A stretch of 64,000 nt of DNA. Origin: Gerris lacustris. Taxonomy: Eukaryota > Arthropoda > Insecta > Hemiptera > Gerridae. The stretch's first letter is position 1, and each line of letters starts with the position of its first letter. A program made the position numbers and the translations under genes. The notes beneath the pieces are model-generated. The model ran no database searches. It saw nothing but the letters and a program-made list of their open reading frames with translations, and was not told the origin of the DNA. This document shows positions 48,992 through 60,235 of the stretch, piece after piece. The stretch covers positions 38,103,115 to 38,167,114 of the forward strand of contig OX578278.1 in NCBI GenBank assembly GCA_951217055.1. Reading direction: 5' to 3'.

Positions 48992-49187
48992 CTCCAGATA
49001 GAACAGTCGTGAACGTGTAAGGTCTACATGATTCAGTCTGTATGATTGGATGATGTTCTCAAAACTCCTCTTAGTAGCAACATCAACATGTTGGATATTG
49101 CTACTGAGACGAGTTTTGACGTACATCATCCAATCATACAGACTGAATCATGTAGACTTTACACGTTCACGACAGTTCTATCTGGAG
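48992..49187. mobile_element. Foldback element 2 of a pair, 196 bp
   Basis: It starts 11 bp after the previous one. Left arm 48992-49080 pairs with 49098-49187 ('ctccagatagaac', 'gtcgtgaacgtgtaa', 'tctacatgattcagtctgta', 'tgattggatgatgt', 'agtagcaa'). The loop is only about 17 bases. The arms differ at roughly one position in ten or fewer. A transcript through both elements would make two consecutive long hairpins. Confidence 0.93.
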
Positions 49188-49436
49188 AATACTGTCACGG
49201 TGTAAATAAAGCTTTACTTAAACGCATTACTCCAGTTTATATAATCTTGAACGAATGTTTTTAGTTTTTAATTGATTACAGTGTGCCTAGTGACATATAT
49301 TTACCTACCAATAATGAGTGAAAATTTGTGTTTCACAAGATCGCTATCTCTTTACTTAAACCCAGTTTCAGTTGAAACTGTAAGATGCGTATTCCTTTTC
49401 AAAATTTTAGACCTATCCTTCTATGAAATCAAATTG

Positions 49437-49485
49437 CTACCGCGCTTACCGAAGGTAACGCAAGCTATGTGATTTATAAAGAGTG
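49437..49485 (+). repeat. Repeat A head fragment
   Basis: 'taccgcgcttaccgaaggta' and 'acgcaagctatgtgat' match the A head hairpin and the start of its body. Nothing further of the family follows. Confidence 0.6.
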
Positions 49486-49654
49486 AGATATCTGGGCAAA
49501 ACCATAATGCTATAATTGACGCTAAAAATTTGGATAATTAATAATTAGGGATGTGTTATTGGCTAATTCGATTTCAAATGTACATTTTGGTATAATGCAT
49601 CAGAGTTGTGGCAAACTGATTTTTGCTTTCTAATATTATTTTGTGGTTTTTTTT

Positions 49655-49925
49655 TATAGAGAAAGATTGCAATGGCGCAAAAAACCAATCTTGATATTGC
49701 AATGGATTTACACTTTTTGAGGTAGTCATACTATGCATGAGCCTAAGCCACTGACCCCGTTTGATTAAATTTGGCATAGATGTTCATAAAAATCACAACC
49801 CATGCCGAAATCGATAAATTTATTGTAGCTATTATTGTGGTGGAGCCGCCCCCTAAAAACTTAAGTTTCCAAGATATTGATAAAAATAAGTAATTCATTT
49901 TGTAATCAAAAAACGAAATTGTCCA
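49655..49925 (-). repeat. Repeat D copy (minus, truncated)
   Basis: The D order runs inverted: 'agagaaagattgcaatggcg', 'acactttttgaggt', 'catgccgaaatcgataa', 'ccaagatattgata'. It carries neither a long 7 bp tract nor clear ends. Confidence 0.6.
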
Positions 49926-50029
49926 CGTGTTGAACAATTTTTATGAGTAAATATGTATATACTATTTATATTAAAATGTATTCTTTGAATTTTTCGGACC
50001 GATTACTTAGCATTATACTCGTATAATTA

Positions 50030-50314
50030 CTACGTTTCCATGAGGAGTTTCCAAAACAGTTTTGTCCACAATTTTAAAACTATAAACTCCCAGACTAGGT
50101 TTAGTTCAGTTAGGTTATCACATCTGCTCATCATACATACTGCCCAATGTCTCAATTCTGTTTTTAATTCAATACCCGTTTCCATGCTATTTTTTCAAAA
50201 CAGTTTCAATACAAAACCAAAACTTTTCTGTTGTTGAACACAAAACGTTTTGAAATCACCGTTTCCATGGAGTTTTGAATACCGAAATGATTTTGAAGAC
50301 TCATGGGAACGTAG
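50030..50314. mobile_element. MITE with 'ctacgtt.ccatgag' inverted ends, 285 bp
   Basis: 'ctacgtttccatgaggagtt' at 50030 and 'gactcatgggaacgtag' ending at 50314 are inverted, with one mismatch in the first 16 bases. Inside are inverse 'ccgtttccatg' strings at 50166 and 50258. No transposase. The superfamily is not certain; a 3 bp TTA/TAA-like target would point to Harbinger, but it is not clear here. Confidence 0.7.
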
Positions 50315-50429
50315 CATATGTTAGGACTATTCATATTCTTTGAGTTCTATGCTAATTGACGCCTAGAATTCTCTAGACAATTACTATAAAAGATAGTTTA
50401 TTGCCAGTTTTATATCTAAAACAATTAAA

Positions 50430-50735
50430 GTCAAAATACCAAATTTCATAATATCCAAAAATCATATGAATGCTTTTGAAGATATACGTGTAAATAGAAC
50501 TATGTTTGTAGGTATATGAAAGAGAATTTCATTAAAATCGGACGAGTAGTTTTTAAGATGTGTTGGTTCCCAAAAATTGAGCGACAGACCGACAAGTAGA
50601 CTTAGAAACAAAAATGTTTCCTGATGTATGAAACGGATATCTGCCTTGGAATTTTTTAAATCGGAGACATAAAAACAATTTGCTCTTCAAAACGATCACA
50701 TAGTTTCCGTTATCTTCGGTAAGCTCGGAAGCAAA
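50430..50735 (-). repeat. Dispersed repeat A, copy 11 (minus, head half)
   Basis: 'tcggacgagtagtttttaag', 'agcgacagaccgacaagtag', 'ttcctgatgtatgaaacgga', 'tctgccttggaattttttaa' and the inverted head 'ttatcttcggtaagctcgga' (to 50735). The tail half is missing. Confidence 0.75.
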
Positions 50736-50773
50736 ATTTTGTTGATGACATTTTTTTTAATTTTGTAAAAGTA

Positions 50774-50910
50774 ATAACTGATTAATGTATTGTCCTAGGA
50801 AATACACAATCCGTGCAAGTTTCAGCTTTCTAGGCAGTCGGAAAGTGGGTCAAAATTAGGTTACATGATTTGAAGACAAACAACAAAGCAAGTTAAATAA
50901 AAGTATGTAA
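50774..50910 (+). repeat. Dispersed repeat B, copy 3
   Basis: 'taactgattaatgtattgtc', 'ggaaatacacaatccgtgca' and 'agctttctaggcagtcggaa' match 32532-32660 in the same order. It lies directly after the A copy. Confidence 0.7.
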
Positions 50911-52512
50911 AAGGGTGAGCTTTTGCTCTGCTAACCTAATACTAGAATAAGAAAAGCTTTTTAGTTAAGGTAACTGACACAATAATTGAACAAGACTACT
51001 TTATCAATCATTCTGATGCTTTTTATCGGAATCATGCAAGTTAATGTTAAAATTGTTTACGAGTATCAAGCTCCGTTATAATGGAATTTACATCTTTGCA
51101 TTAAAGTATTCGATTTGCTAATGCGGGATGCTTCTGAAATAGAGGATTCGCATACTCACAACGAGTTACCGTTAGAGCATAATGTTGAATACGTCGGTAA
51201 CAACAAACAAAGTGGATACTGTAGGTAATAAAGGTTGAACCTGTCCGGGTTATATTGCATTAATATTTCCCATAGTTCTCTTACCGAGGAAGAAGAACGA
51301 GTTCCTTTTTATTAAAGCAGGTAGATGGAACGTGCTGATTACCAGAAGCCTTTTTCCAAGCGACCTCTCAAGATCGGGTTAAGGGTGCCGATGTTTGCCT
51401 GATATAGCCGGCCGAACGAGGAACTACTCGACCCATGACCAAGGATTCGATTCCATCAGATCACAAAGCCCGATTAGAATGCTTACGCATCAGAGTCGAA
51501 GGTGGTAAAGGCGCAATGATTAGCATTGTTGTAGATTGAAGAGCGCCCTCAACATCATTTATATAAAACCCTACAAGACCTTATATGGTTTCTCTTAATG
51601 GATCCGACACTTTCAGCAGATTTTAAAACACCAATAAACCACGTTCCATCTCCTACAGATCAATTCTGCTCCACTTCCTCATCTTCTTCCTTTTCTTTGA
51701 ATATAAGCGACCAGTTTTACAATTCTTCTTGCATTATAGTTTGGATTAAGCAACAACCTTATAAAGTCATTGAATTCATTCGTTATGCACCATTGTGAAA
51801 ATTACTTTGTTGATTTTTAGCATATCATTTTGGCACGTGTTTGAAATTCATGATGTACCGATGAACCGTTATCTACTTCATAGAATTAGTATTAGTTGTA
51901 TGGTTCATGTACAACAATAAGCCAGTAATTGTGTCATCGACGCTAATTTATTGTAAAGCAGTAAGTTAATAAATTTTGCTCAAAATACGAACACAATCAA
52001 CAAGCCCTCAGCTTACACCGATGATGCCAAATAAAGTTAAACCATTGAATCCTCGTAAGCAATTACAGTTATATTTAAAAGGAGAATTTAGGGTTTGTAA
52101 CAAATTCTCACATTTTTATATTATGAGACACTTACTCAAAATTGAATTGCTTAACTTCAGAAGGCTGAGAATTTATAGGAAACGTTTAATTGATATAGGT
52201 ATTGCAGTGCTTACCATTCATTTTTAGTCATTCTTAAATTATAAATTAGTGAATATGTGGTCTGTTATAGATCATTTAAAAAATACTACAGGAAACAATC
52301 ACATTTTTATCTTTACCTTATAACTTGTCCGAAACTAGTAATGGAAAAAAGCATTTACAAGTGTGTAATTAGTAATTATATTAGGAAATAGGTGTTCAAT
52401 ACTATTTAGACTTAAAAAAACTTTAGTTTTTTCACATTTATTGGTTTCTGATTATTGCTGGTTCGTGTTCACCACGACGAGGCAAGACTTTACTTTTCCA
52501 ATTTTTTCCTAC
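50911..52512. other. Unassigned, with tRNA-like piece near 51400-51470
   Basis: 51130-51800 is GC-richer than its surroundings. 'gatatagccggccgaacg' followed by the B-box-like 'ggattcgattcca' at 51449 looks like part of a tRNA-derived SINE. A plus frame at 51598-51798 (66 codons) is Ser-rich and unrecognised. Confidence 0.35.
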
Positions 52513-52803
52513 GTTTTTATTAGCTTGCTTTCTTGTTTGTTTGTTTGTCCAGTACAAATCTTGCAATCGATGTTTAACTAACTTCCCGAGTAGCTATACA
52601 TTTGAAACTTTTAGAATAGCTAAGAACACGATGACAATGCATTATTTTAACACTTTTAGCCATCTTTCAGCAGAATTTAATTCGTTTTCAGCAAATTTAT
52701 CGGTATGGAAAGTTAGTTTGGAAAATATCCGCAATTTTTTTTATTTGTTTTGACATGACCCATATTTACGATCTTCATTTTGACAGGTTTCAAATTGATG
52801 ATG
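52513..52803 (-). repeat. Dispersed repeat C, copy 2 (minus)
   Basis: This is the inverse counterpart of 12061-12351. The CAAACAAACA-type tract appears here as 'cttgtttgtttgtttgtcc' at 52532-52551. The two copies share both ends, which fixes the family limits at about 290 bp. No inverted ends or tail are obvious. Confidence 0.85.
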
Positions 52804-54116
52804 TATGACAGAAAATTTAAAATCGTAGTGTAATCTGGACGAGACTTCACTTTTGTCGAAAAAAGTAATATCCTTTTCTCTATTACTAAATCTAGTCAGT
52901 ATTTCTACAAGAAACTATGTATAAAGACGTTACAAGGACTTTTTTATGTAGCTTTACGTTAGTAATATTTTTTTAAATAGTCATATTATATATTATAATA
53001 TAATTAATTTAAAATACTTTGATCATTGATGAACTATTGTATTGAGCGATAGAAAAAAAAAGTTTGGTGATCTGCTCAATAGCTGCATTAACGATTCTTA
53101 CACTTTTTCACTTTCACATTAAACATTTCATGCGTGTAAGTATAGATGTTTTGTTTTTTCTAAAAAAAAAAAAATAAAAAAATAAACTTAAAATAAATAG
53201 AGCAGAAAATTGTAAGAATTATTAACAAGATTTTTCTCATCTTATTCTATTAACAAAGAAAAAGAGGATACTAATTTATCGTCGACAGGAAACATTCAAT
53301 CAAAACTTGAATAAAGAAATAATAATAAAACTTTATAACGATCATATATCCACAACAATATAATGTGGGAGTTGGTTGTTGTCTAAAGTAAATACGATCA
53401 TATGCAGGTACCATATTTATATAATAAATGCACATGGTTATTTTTTATATACTCAAACTGGAGCTATAACGTAGGCAGGTAATAAGGTTTGTCTAAATCT
53501 ATCAGGTACGTGTAAGAAACCGTCTATATCTACAGGATTATAGCAGGTAAACTTCCTGTATTTTGTTATATTATACTCTCGTATTTTATACCACTTAAAG
53601 CAAAAAAGGTACAAATTATTCTTGAGGTTCTTTAAAAAGAAATAAGAAATGGTAACAATATCAGTTTAGATTCATAACAAACTAGCTTTTGATAAATTGA
53701 CAAGGTACCACTTCATTTTTTAACAGCTTATACCACAAAGATCCACTTTTTTTCTTTTTTTTGCAGGAAATCGATTTAGAATATTTTATATTGTTGCTGC
53801 CAAAAATAAAGTTTTTGGAGATTATATACCAAAAGAATAACCTTTAAACGATTGTTTAGTATGTTTGTCAAAAAACATTTCGTATTTTTATCCTAAGACG
53901 AACAAAAAAATAACATTTATTTAATGTTTTTTAAAAAATAGGTTTATAATATTTCATTTAGTTCTTGGGAAAAATATATATTTGTAGATTTTGTTTAGGC
54001 AGCAAATCCTGATTTTAGTTTCCGTAATAATATAGTACGCACAATTGGTCAATTTAAGCAGGTGCAAAATTCTACAGGTGCTCTCTTTAACAGGTGCAAT
54101 TTTGATGCATATTTAT
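52804..54116. other. AT-rich sequence, no recognised features
   Basis: No repeat family or supported frame. Confidence 0.5.
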
Positions 54117-54120
54117 TTAA

Positions 54121-55112
54121 CCCTGCGGAGGGCGCGCCTAAAATACTCCCGAGTCAGGGCGCCTGGGTCTGACAGACCCGTTAACGTTTTCTTCATATTT
54201 GGGTAATTTAAATAAGGTGAAATAATGAAAACAAATGTTGCAAAGAGCATTTTATTAATTAAGGTAACATTAATAAGCATTTTAGACACAATTTTTGACT
54301 TCAAATATTTAAACAAATTAAAATAGAACAAAATAATTTTAGGTGGTACTTTTTTGCTCAAGCTGTCGTCTGGTCTCTTCCGTATCTATGCAAAGGACGT
54401 GGTGAAAGTAATCTTCTTCATCAGTTTCATTTTCTTCTTAATCAGTTTCTGTCGATTCTACTCTTTCTTCTAACACGTCCTCTGATATGTCGGATTCAGA
54501 GTCGTCCAAATCAATTTCATTATTTTGTTGAAAAAGCAATTCATAAAGTCTCTGAACACTTTCTTTATCTTCCAGATTAAATATAATTATTTTCTTATCC
54601 ATTTCTGCAAAAATATAATTACTGTCCAAAAATTATCCTAAAAAACTATTGACACAACATTTACATAACATTTTATATGCATGAAAAATTTGACTAACAA
54701 CATCCAAATTCTTAGGCTAAAACGAGAACCACAAATGTGGCTTGCTACATAAATTATTGATATTTATACTCACTATACTGAGTTATTAAAAATAGTATAT
54801 AGTTGCAGAATATATATTAACAATTTTTTTTTTTTACAAAAATTGCATACTTACTGTAATAATTGAGTGAGCGGCTAGTGTACGAGTTAAGGCGCGATGG
54901 GTCTCAGCGACCCGGAGCGGATATCTAGAAGGAATACACTTGCCGTGAAGGCTTGAGCTACGACTGGAATGATACTTAAGGCCGAATGAGACTCTTTGGA
55001 CATTGGAGAAGAGGTATGGTGGTGATTCAGAGGTTTTACACCCTTATCTCTACACAAAAACTCTATTAGAAAAACTCTCCGGGCCTCCCAGACCCGTGCG
55101 CCCTCCCCAGGG
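54121..55112 (-). mobile_element. piggyBac-like transposon, internally deleted, 992 bp
   Basis: Perfect TTAA duplications (54117-54120 and 55113-55116) flank ends 'ccctgcggagggcgc' and inverse 'gcgccctccccaggg' (one mismatch). GGGTC...GACCC palindromes lie at 54165-54179 and 54899-54913. It encodes only the acidic N-terminal part of a transposase. Compared with the 34616 element, target duplications are still perfect, which suggests a younger insertion. Confidence 0.9.
54339..54629 (-). pseudogene. piggyBac transposase N-terminal fragment
   Basis: The minus frame opens with a Met at 54629 or, more likely, the inner Met at 54602 (MDKKIIIF). It continues with the strongly acidic block DDSESDISEDVLEERVEST, a stop at 54438-54440, and then in the same frame EENETDEEDY and further to a stop at 54339-54341. 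Acidic Asp/Ser/Glu-rich N-termini are usual in piggyBac transposases. The catalytic domain is missing. The identification depends on the enclosing element ends; the peptide alone would be too nonspecific. Confidence 0.65.
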
Positions 55113-56001
55113 TTAAATATATAGGTATAAAAGGGGGGTATATTAGGTATAAAAGCTTATGTATACATTTTGATTTTAACTGAAAGAAAGTAAATCTTAA
55201 TAATATAGGGGGTAAGTTTAAAGGCATGTTTCTGATTATAAGGATAATGCTCTCAGTTAATGTAGTACAGTGCCACAAACAAAATATGTAATGACACCAA
55301 TTACCTTGACCCTAAACGTCGCGTTACAATTCGAACAAACTTTTGATGATCGTGATGTTGGATAACATGTTGGATCTTCAAAATACTCAAATATTTTATC
55401 AGGTCTCTTGTTATAACCTGTCTGATAGTAAATACAAAGAAACAGTCTCTCCACGGAAGACTTGTCCACGGATAATACATACTTGTTAATTTATCAAAGC
55501 AACTTTCGGCTTTTTTAAAGCCATCATCAGTGCCTATAGAAAACTGTTTCTTTGTATTTATTAAGTTTACCTCTATCAACACTCTTATTTCTCAAGTATA
55601 TTAGGTATTAGGCTAGCCATGTCTGATTTGAATGCTTTATACTTTCACTGTATTGAAATAATTTTTCATATTATTGCTAAGTGATAAGTGATCCGACGCT
55701 GATTTCAACGAATTTAACTGTTTTCTCTTATAAAAGCAGGCCCGTTTCCACAGTGGGAGACGGAGGCATTTTTATGTGACGCTGAGGACCAAAATGTATA
55801 TACTTACAACAAGAGCTTTCACAGCTTTTTTTTGCAGGAGGAGAAGTTTCGTCTCTAGAGCGAGAGAAGTTCCGTGGCCTGCAACGAAGGCACGGGGCGA
55901 TGCCATTGAGTCAGGGAGACCTTTAATCGAAATTTTAGCAAGCAGTTGAAACCATTCACACTCAATGACTATATTATGTCTCCTGCACTCGAGCTCTCTT
56001 A
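55113..56001. other. Unassigned sequence with one hammerhead-like motif
   Basis: No family match besides the motif at 55504-55530. 55840-55990 is slightly GC-richer. The 93-codon minus frame at 55301-55582 has no recognised domain. Confidence 0.4.
55504..55530 (-). other. Hammerhead-ribozyme-like core motif
   Basis: On the minus strand: CTGATGA (55524-55530), one T, GGCTTT, a three-base loop, AAAGCC, then GAAA (55504-55507). The six-pair stem is exact. The one-base insertion after CTGATGA is shared with the motif at 11654. It is preceded by 'ggca', as is the degraded copy at about 47715-47735. Confidence 0.45.
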
Positions 56002-57817
56002 ACTTTCTCGTATACGAAGTTAAGATAACAAGAAAGTATTGTGATGGCTAGAAAATTCTATTTTCATTGATTTAAATGTTTTGAGGTCCATAAAAAGTGA
56101 TTTTAAAAAATATCTGTCCGTCGTCTATCCGCGCGCATGGAGCGCTACTGAGCCGATTTTGGTGAAATTTGACATATAAGTTTAGAAAAATCCTACCCCG
56201 AAGTGAAATCGAGAAATTAATTTTAGCTCTAAATTTGCGGAGCACTACCGCCGTGCCACTCCCAAAAAACTGAAAAAAACGTGTAACAAATAATTTTTTT
56301 TCTCGAAAGTGGTTCCGATGATTTTGATTAAACAAAAATGAAGTCCATTTAAATACGAATCTAACGATATATAAGTAGTTTTTCACAGGGCCGTACCTAG
56401 GTGCTCCTACGTACATGGCAAACCCGTAAAAGTGCGCCCCACCGGGGGGTCTGGGGGGTATGGAATACCCCCCAGGGGAGAGGGGGGTCCTGGGGCCCCC
56501 CGGAAAATTTTTGGAATTTTAACGTCAGTAAAACAAATTTTTAAGCAATTCTGGCTCTAAAAGTTAAAGTAATTTTTTAGTTTTCGCTACTAGAAAGTAC
56601 TATTTAACACGTAAAAAAGTACCATTTAAGTATTATTTAAAAAAAAGTACTATTTAACACCTTGCTACACTATAACTCCTTTTTCGGTTCAAGGTTAAAT
56701 GGTTGATATAAAAAGTTTATTTAGATAAAACATCAACTGTCATTTCAATTTTCACCACAGCAAATATGAAATTATAATTTAATTAAGTACAATACTGAAC
56801 GGAAAAATATTTACAATGTTATAAAAAGTAAGTTGATATTTACAATATTGACATCTTAACTTTATTTCTTAAGTAAAAAATACTTTTTACACAATGAGTA
56901 CTTTAAAAATATAATAAGTAGAATTACATTTTTTTAGGGCATTTATATAATTATATTGTATTGTTATTCATAAATGTTGTTACTGAATACATACAAATGT
57001 AATTACAATTTTCAAAAAAGAATATTCCATACCTTTTTAATCATTTTATTAAAAAAAAAAAAAATCAACACTTGTTGGTTGTGAACCTTAATTTGATTAT
57101 TTTTTATATGTAAAAACTATTACACGTTTTATTTCTTTCGTATTTTCGGTATCATAAGTGTTCTTACTGTTTAAATAATTTAAGATGGTGTTAATAAATT
57201 AAGTAATTTTCGATATGGGTGAGTTTATTAATTACATGTTTTTTCGCATTTTACTTGTTTAAACTAATATTAAGAAATAAGGGTGCAGCGAGAAACAATT
57301 AACCAAGTTGGGGTGCCACCATTAGAAAAAGGTTGAAAAACACTGCCCTAGCCGCTAGGGGGTGGGGCGGATGCGCCTCGCGGCAACGCTAGGCCCTAGC
57401 GTTGCCAATATAAACATGAATCGCACGCCACCGCGCTAAGCGCAATGTCACAATGTGATTAATGTTCATCATAAAAACACGAATTGACAGCTCACACAAC
57501 CGAAATTATACCTAAGTATAAAGTTTCCATTTTGACCAATCTTACCAATCAAAAAATATTTTTCCTCTTCTCCATTTTGCGCCCTTCTCAAACCTGCGCC
57601 CTTGGCGAGGGCCACCTTCGCCACAGCCTCGGTACGGCCCTGGTTTTTCAGGGAAAATCTAGTTTCCGAGATATTGATGAAAATAAATCCGATTTTGTTG
57701 AAAATCGAAAATAAATAACCATCCGTTAAAATCTTTTTTAATATATTTAAAAAAAAAAATTATATGAGTTACTATGAAATTTAAATATAGTATATATCAG
57801 TATCTATATGAGAAAGT
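56002..57817 (-). mobile_element. Repeat D copy (minus) interrupted by a hAT-type element
   Basis: The D ends 'actttctcgtatacga' at 56002 and 'tatatgagaaagt' to 57817 enclose 'gatttaaatgttttgaggtc', 'gagccgattttggtgaaatt', 'cccgaagtgaaatcgagaaa' and 'gaagtccatttaaatacgaa'. After the insertion (56386-57650) D text resumes with 'gggaaaatctagtttccgag'. Without the insertion, D would be about 550 bp, close to the 635 bp of the copy at 44029. Confidence 0.8.
56386..57642. mobile_element. hAT-type element, 1257 bp, no transposase
   Basis: Ends 'cagggccgtacc' and inverse 'ggtacggccctg' are bordered by a perfect 8 bp duplication, 'gtttttca' (56378-56385 and 57643-57650). The interior is AT-rich with GC-rich subterminal parts. 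At 57300-57343 a piece ending 'aggttgaaaaacactg' looks like the end of yet another hAT-type element. Hairpins lie at 57346-57360 (ccctag-ccg-ctaggg) and 57382-57406. No transposase frame. Confidence 0.9.
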
Positions 57818-57952
57818 TTTGTTCGATTTATCAGACAGATATTTTTTGTTTTATGTTTCTATTTTGCGTGTTATTGACCTTTCTTTGATTTCAAAAGGCG
57901 CCAATATATGACGCGGGTTATTTAGGCGTTCCATCACCTGTATAAACCTTAC

Positions 57953-58283
57953 GTTCCAGGTTCGATTCCCACTCCAGACATGGTGAGCACCTTGTATCAC
58001 AATATAAATGGGTAGCTGCTTATGTAAAGTGGTGACTTACTGGTTGCGTATGTCAATAGTAAGATCCTCGACTGTATTTCTGTTTTTCTCCAATTAGTGA
58101 TAGCGACTCATCATAATAGATCCTCATTATGATGAGTCACTATCAATCATTGAAAAAAATACAGTCGAGGATCTTACTATTGACATACACCACCAGTGAG
58201 TCACCACTTTACATAAGCAGCTACTCATTTATATAGTGATACGAGATGCTCACCATGTCTGGAGTGGGAATCGAACCTGGAAC
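57953..58283. mobile_element. Foldback element with a tRNA-like B-box in each arm
   Basis: Arms 57953-58117 and 58126-58283 are inverted copies separated by 8 bases. Both outer ends carry 'gttccaggttcgattccc' (the right one inverted), a perfect Pol III B-box. Shared text continues with 'actccagacatggtgagca', 'gctgcttatgtaaagtggtg' and 'atcctcgactgtattt'. It looks like two SINE-like units head-to-head, or a foldback element derived from them. Confidence 0.9.
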
Positions 58284-59638
58284 CTCCTTTATAACATCAC
58301 TAAATTAACAAAATAACTAAATAAATTTAACTTTATCAATTTCCATATCAATGAAATAAACGAGAGTATAAAATTAAAAAAGAAGATATCCACATTTATA
58401 AATACAATAAAAATTCAAAATTTATTGCTATGTACAAAGTAAAATTTTAAATTCAATTACTATGTACAATATTGTATGAAAAACCACAGAAAAATAGTTC
58501 TAATCTTTAAAGGCATAAACCACATTAACACCCCTTAATGTCACATTAATAACATAGAACAGGCAAAAGACCATATTTTCTTACAAAAAAATTAAACATC
58601 TAAAGATACAAAGATTAAGTTTTCTTTTTTTATTATTTTTCCAAGAAGAAACCTTATAAAATTCAAGTTTTTTTAAAGACATATAATGTATTAAAATGTA
58701 TAATATATAAAACTATATTGCTCTTTAACCGTACTTATTATTTCCATGATATATAAAATACAGATTATTATAGTATACATTGTCTACAGTTTTATTTAAT
58801 TTTTATACAATGTACTTATACACTTTGTATAAATGTAAAATTATTTTTAAAATTGTCTGTTATGTTGTGTTTAAATGATTTTCAAAAGTGTAATTTTGCT
58901 AAATTTATTATTGTAAGATACTTATGTACAAATACACACTCACACCAAACACAAACACACATATATATAATAGATCAATTTATTATTATAAGATACATAA
59001 ATATGTACACTGTACACATATACATATGTATGCATGTAACCTACAACAATACATTTAACTAAATGACACTCAACCTTTATTTAAAATCATTGTGTATTCT
59101 TGTTAATGTTGTTAATTCTTGAGGGGAAGTAGAATTTATATGTTTAACTTAATTTTGATTCAACATTATTCAAATGTTTTATTAAATGAAACAACATAGT
59201 ATCGGTATGCATTATTTTTTGTTATTTAATTTTTATTAAACACTGTTTTTTTTTTTTAAATAGAATGAATATTAAGAACAAATATAACCTTACGTTGCTA
59301 AAAGGAAGTAATTTATAGTTAAAATATCTTTCTAAGGAAATACAATTAAAACTGTACAATTAATGTACTGTTGTAGAATGTACTCCACATGTGGCTGTAC
59401 TGTACATTATCAAATTTATATTATAAACATTTGACATTTGTTAGAGACCGACCGACTTTGCCTCTCCCCACCATGTTTTGTTTTTGACATATTTATATTT
59501 TATGTATATTCTGTCATTATTGAATTAATAATTCTTAAAAAGGAATAGTGCTTTATTTCACAGTTAGGATTAGACATAGTGATATTCACTAAAGATATAT
59601 AAATCTAGCAGTAAATAAAACAAACTAAGACATTTTTG
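58284..59638. other. AT-rich sequence, no recognised features
   Basis: No recognised repeats apart from short TA/CA alternations around 58930-59035. No supported frames. Confidence 0.5.
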
Positions 59639-60235
59639 GTTCTCCGCTTAATGAAGTTAACTGAAGAATTGGGATGGTTTCAAAAGTTGACATTGTTTAA
59701 TGTCTCCGAATTTAAAAATCCCTTGACAGAAATTCATTTGAGATATCAGGTTTTTTAGTCTCGTGTCTGTCTGAACTTTTTTGTAAATATTTTTGCGAAC
59801 AAACATTTTTTATATCATTAACATATACATTCCAATTAAATTTAAATTGTGGGTCCTAATTTAGACCATTTAGTTTATAGTTGGTCCTATATCAATTGCA
59901 AACTTCTGCCATTGGTTTCTCTTCCACAATCGAACAAACATTATTATATTAAAAATTATTATTTTTCATGTAAAAAATCAAAACAATTTTATAAAAAGGA
60001 AAGGGAAAATAAATAAACTAGACAATAATGGGTTGTAAAAGCATAAAATAATTAAAGCACGCGGTAGGACGTAAGAAAGCTATGTATCGTACTAACTGGC
60101 AACATTTTTTGGGGGTCCAAAAATATTCCCTAAACGTCTTAAACGAATTTTTGTCTTGGGATTTTTGAATTTGGAGACATAAAATTTTAGATCTTTAGAG
60201 CGATCGCAATACTTTTGCAAAGCTCCAAAGCGAGA
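59639..60235. mobile_element. Repeat A, plus unit followed by inverted head
   Basis: A plus unit runs from 59639 ('tccgcttaatgaagttaact') to the tail at about 60105 ('taggacgtaagaaagctatg', 'actaactggca'). At 60120-60235 the head half follows in inverted orientation ('taaacgaatttttgtcttgg', 'gcaaagctccaaagcgagat'). The arrangement repeats the one at 38921-39872 with a shorter right arm. Confidence 0.65.

Noticed and set aside
54113..54361. 82-codon minus frame at the piggyBac end
   Set aside because: It runs across the terminal inverted repeat and overlaps the N-terminal transposase frame in a different phase, so it is a shadow.
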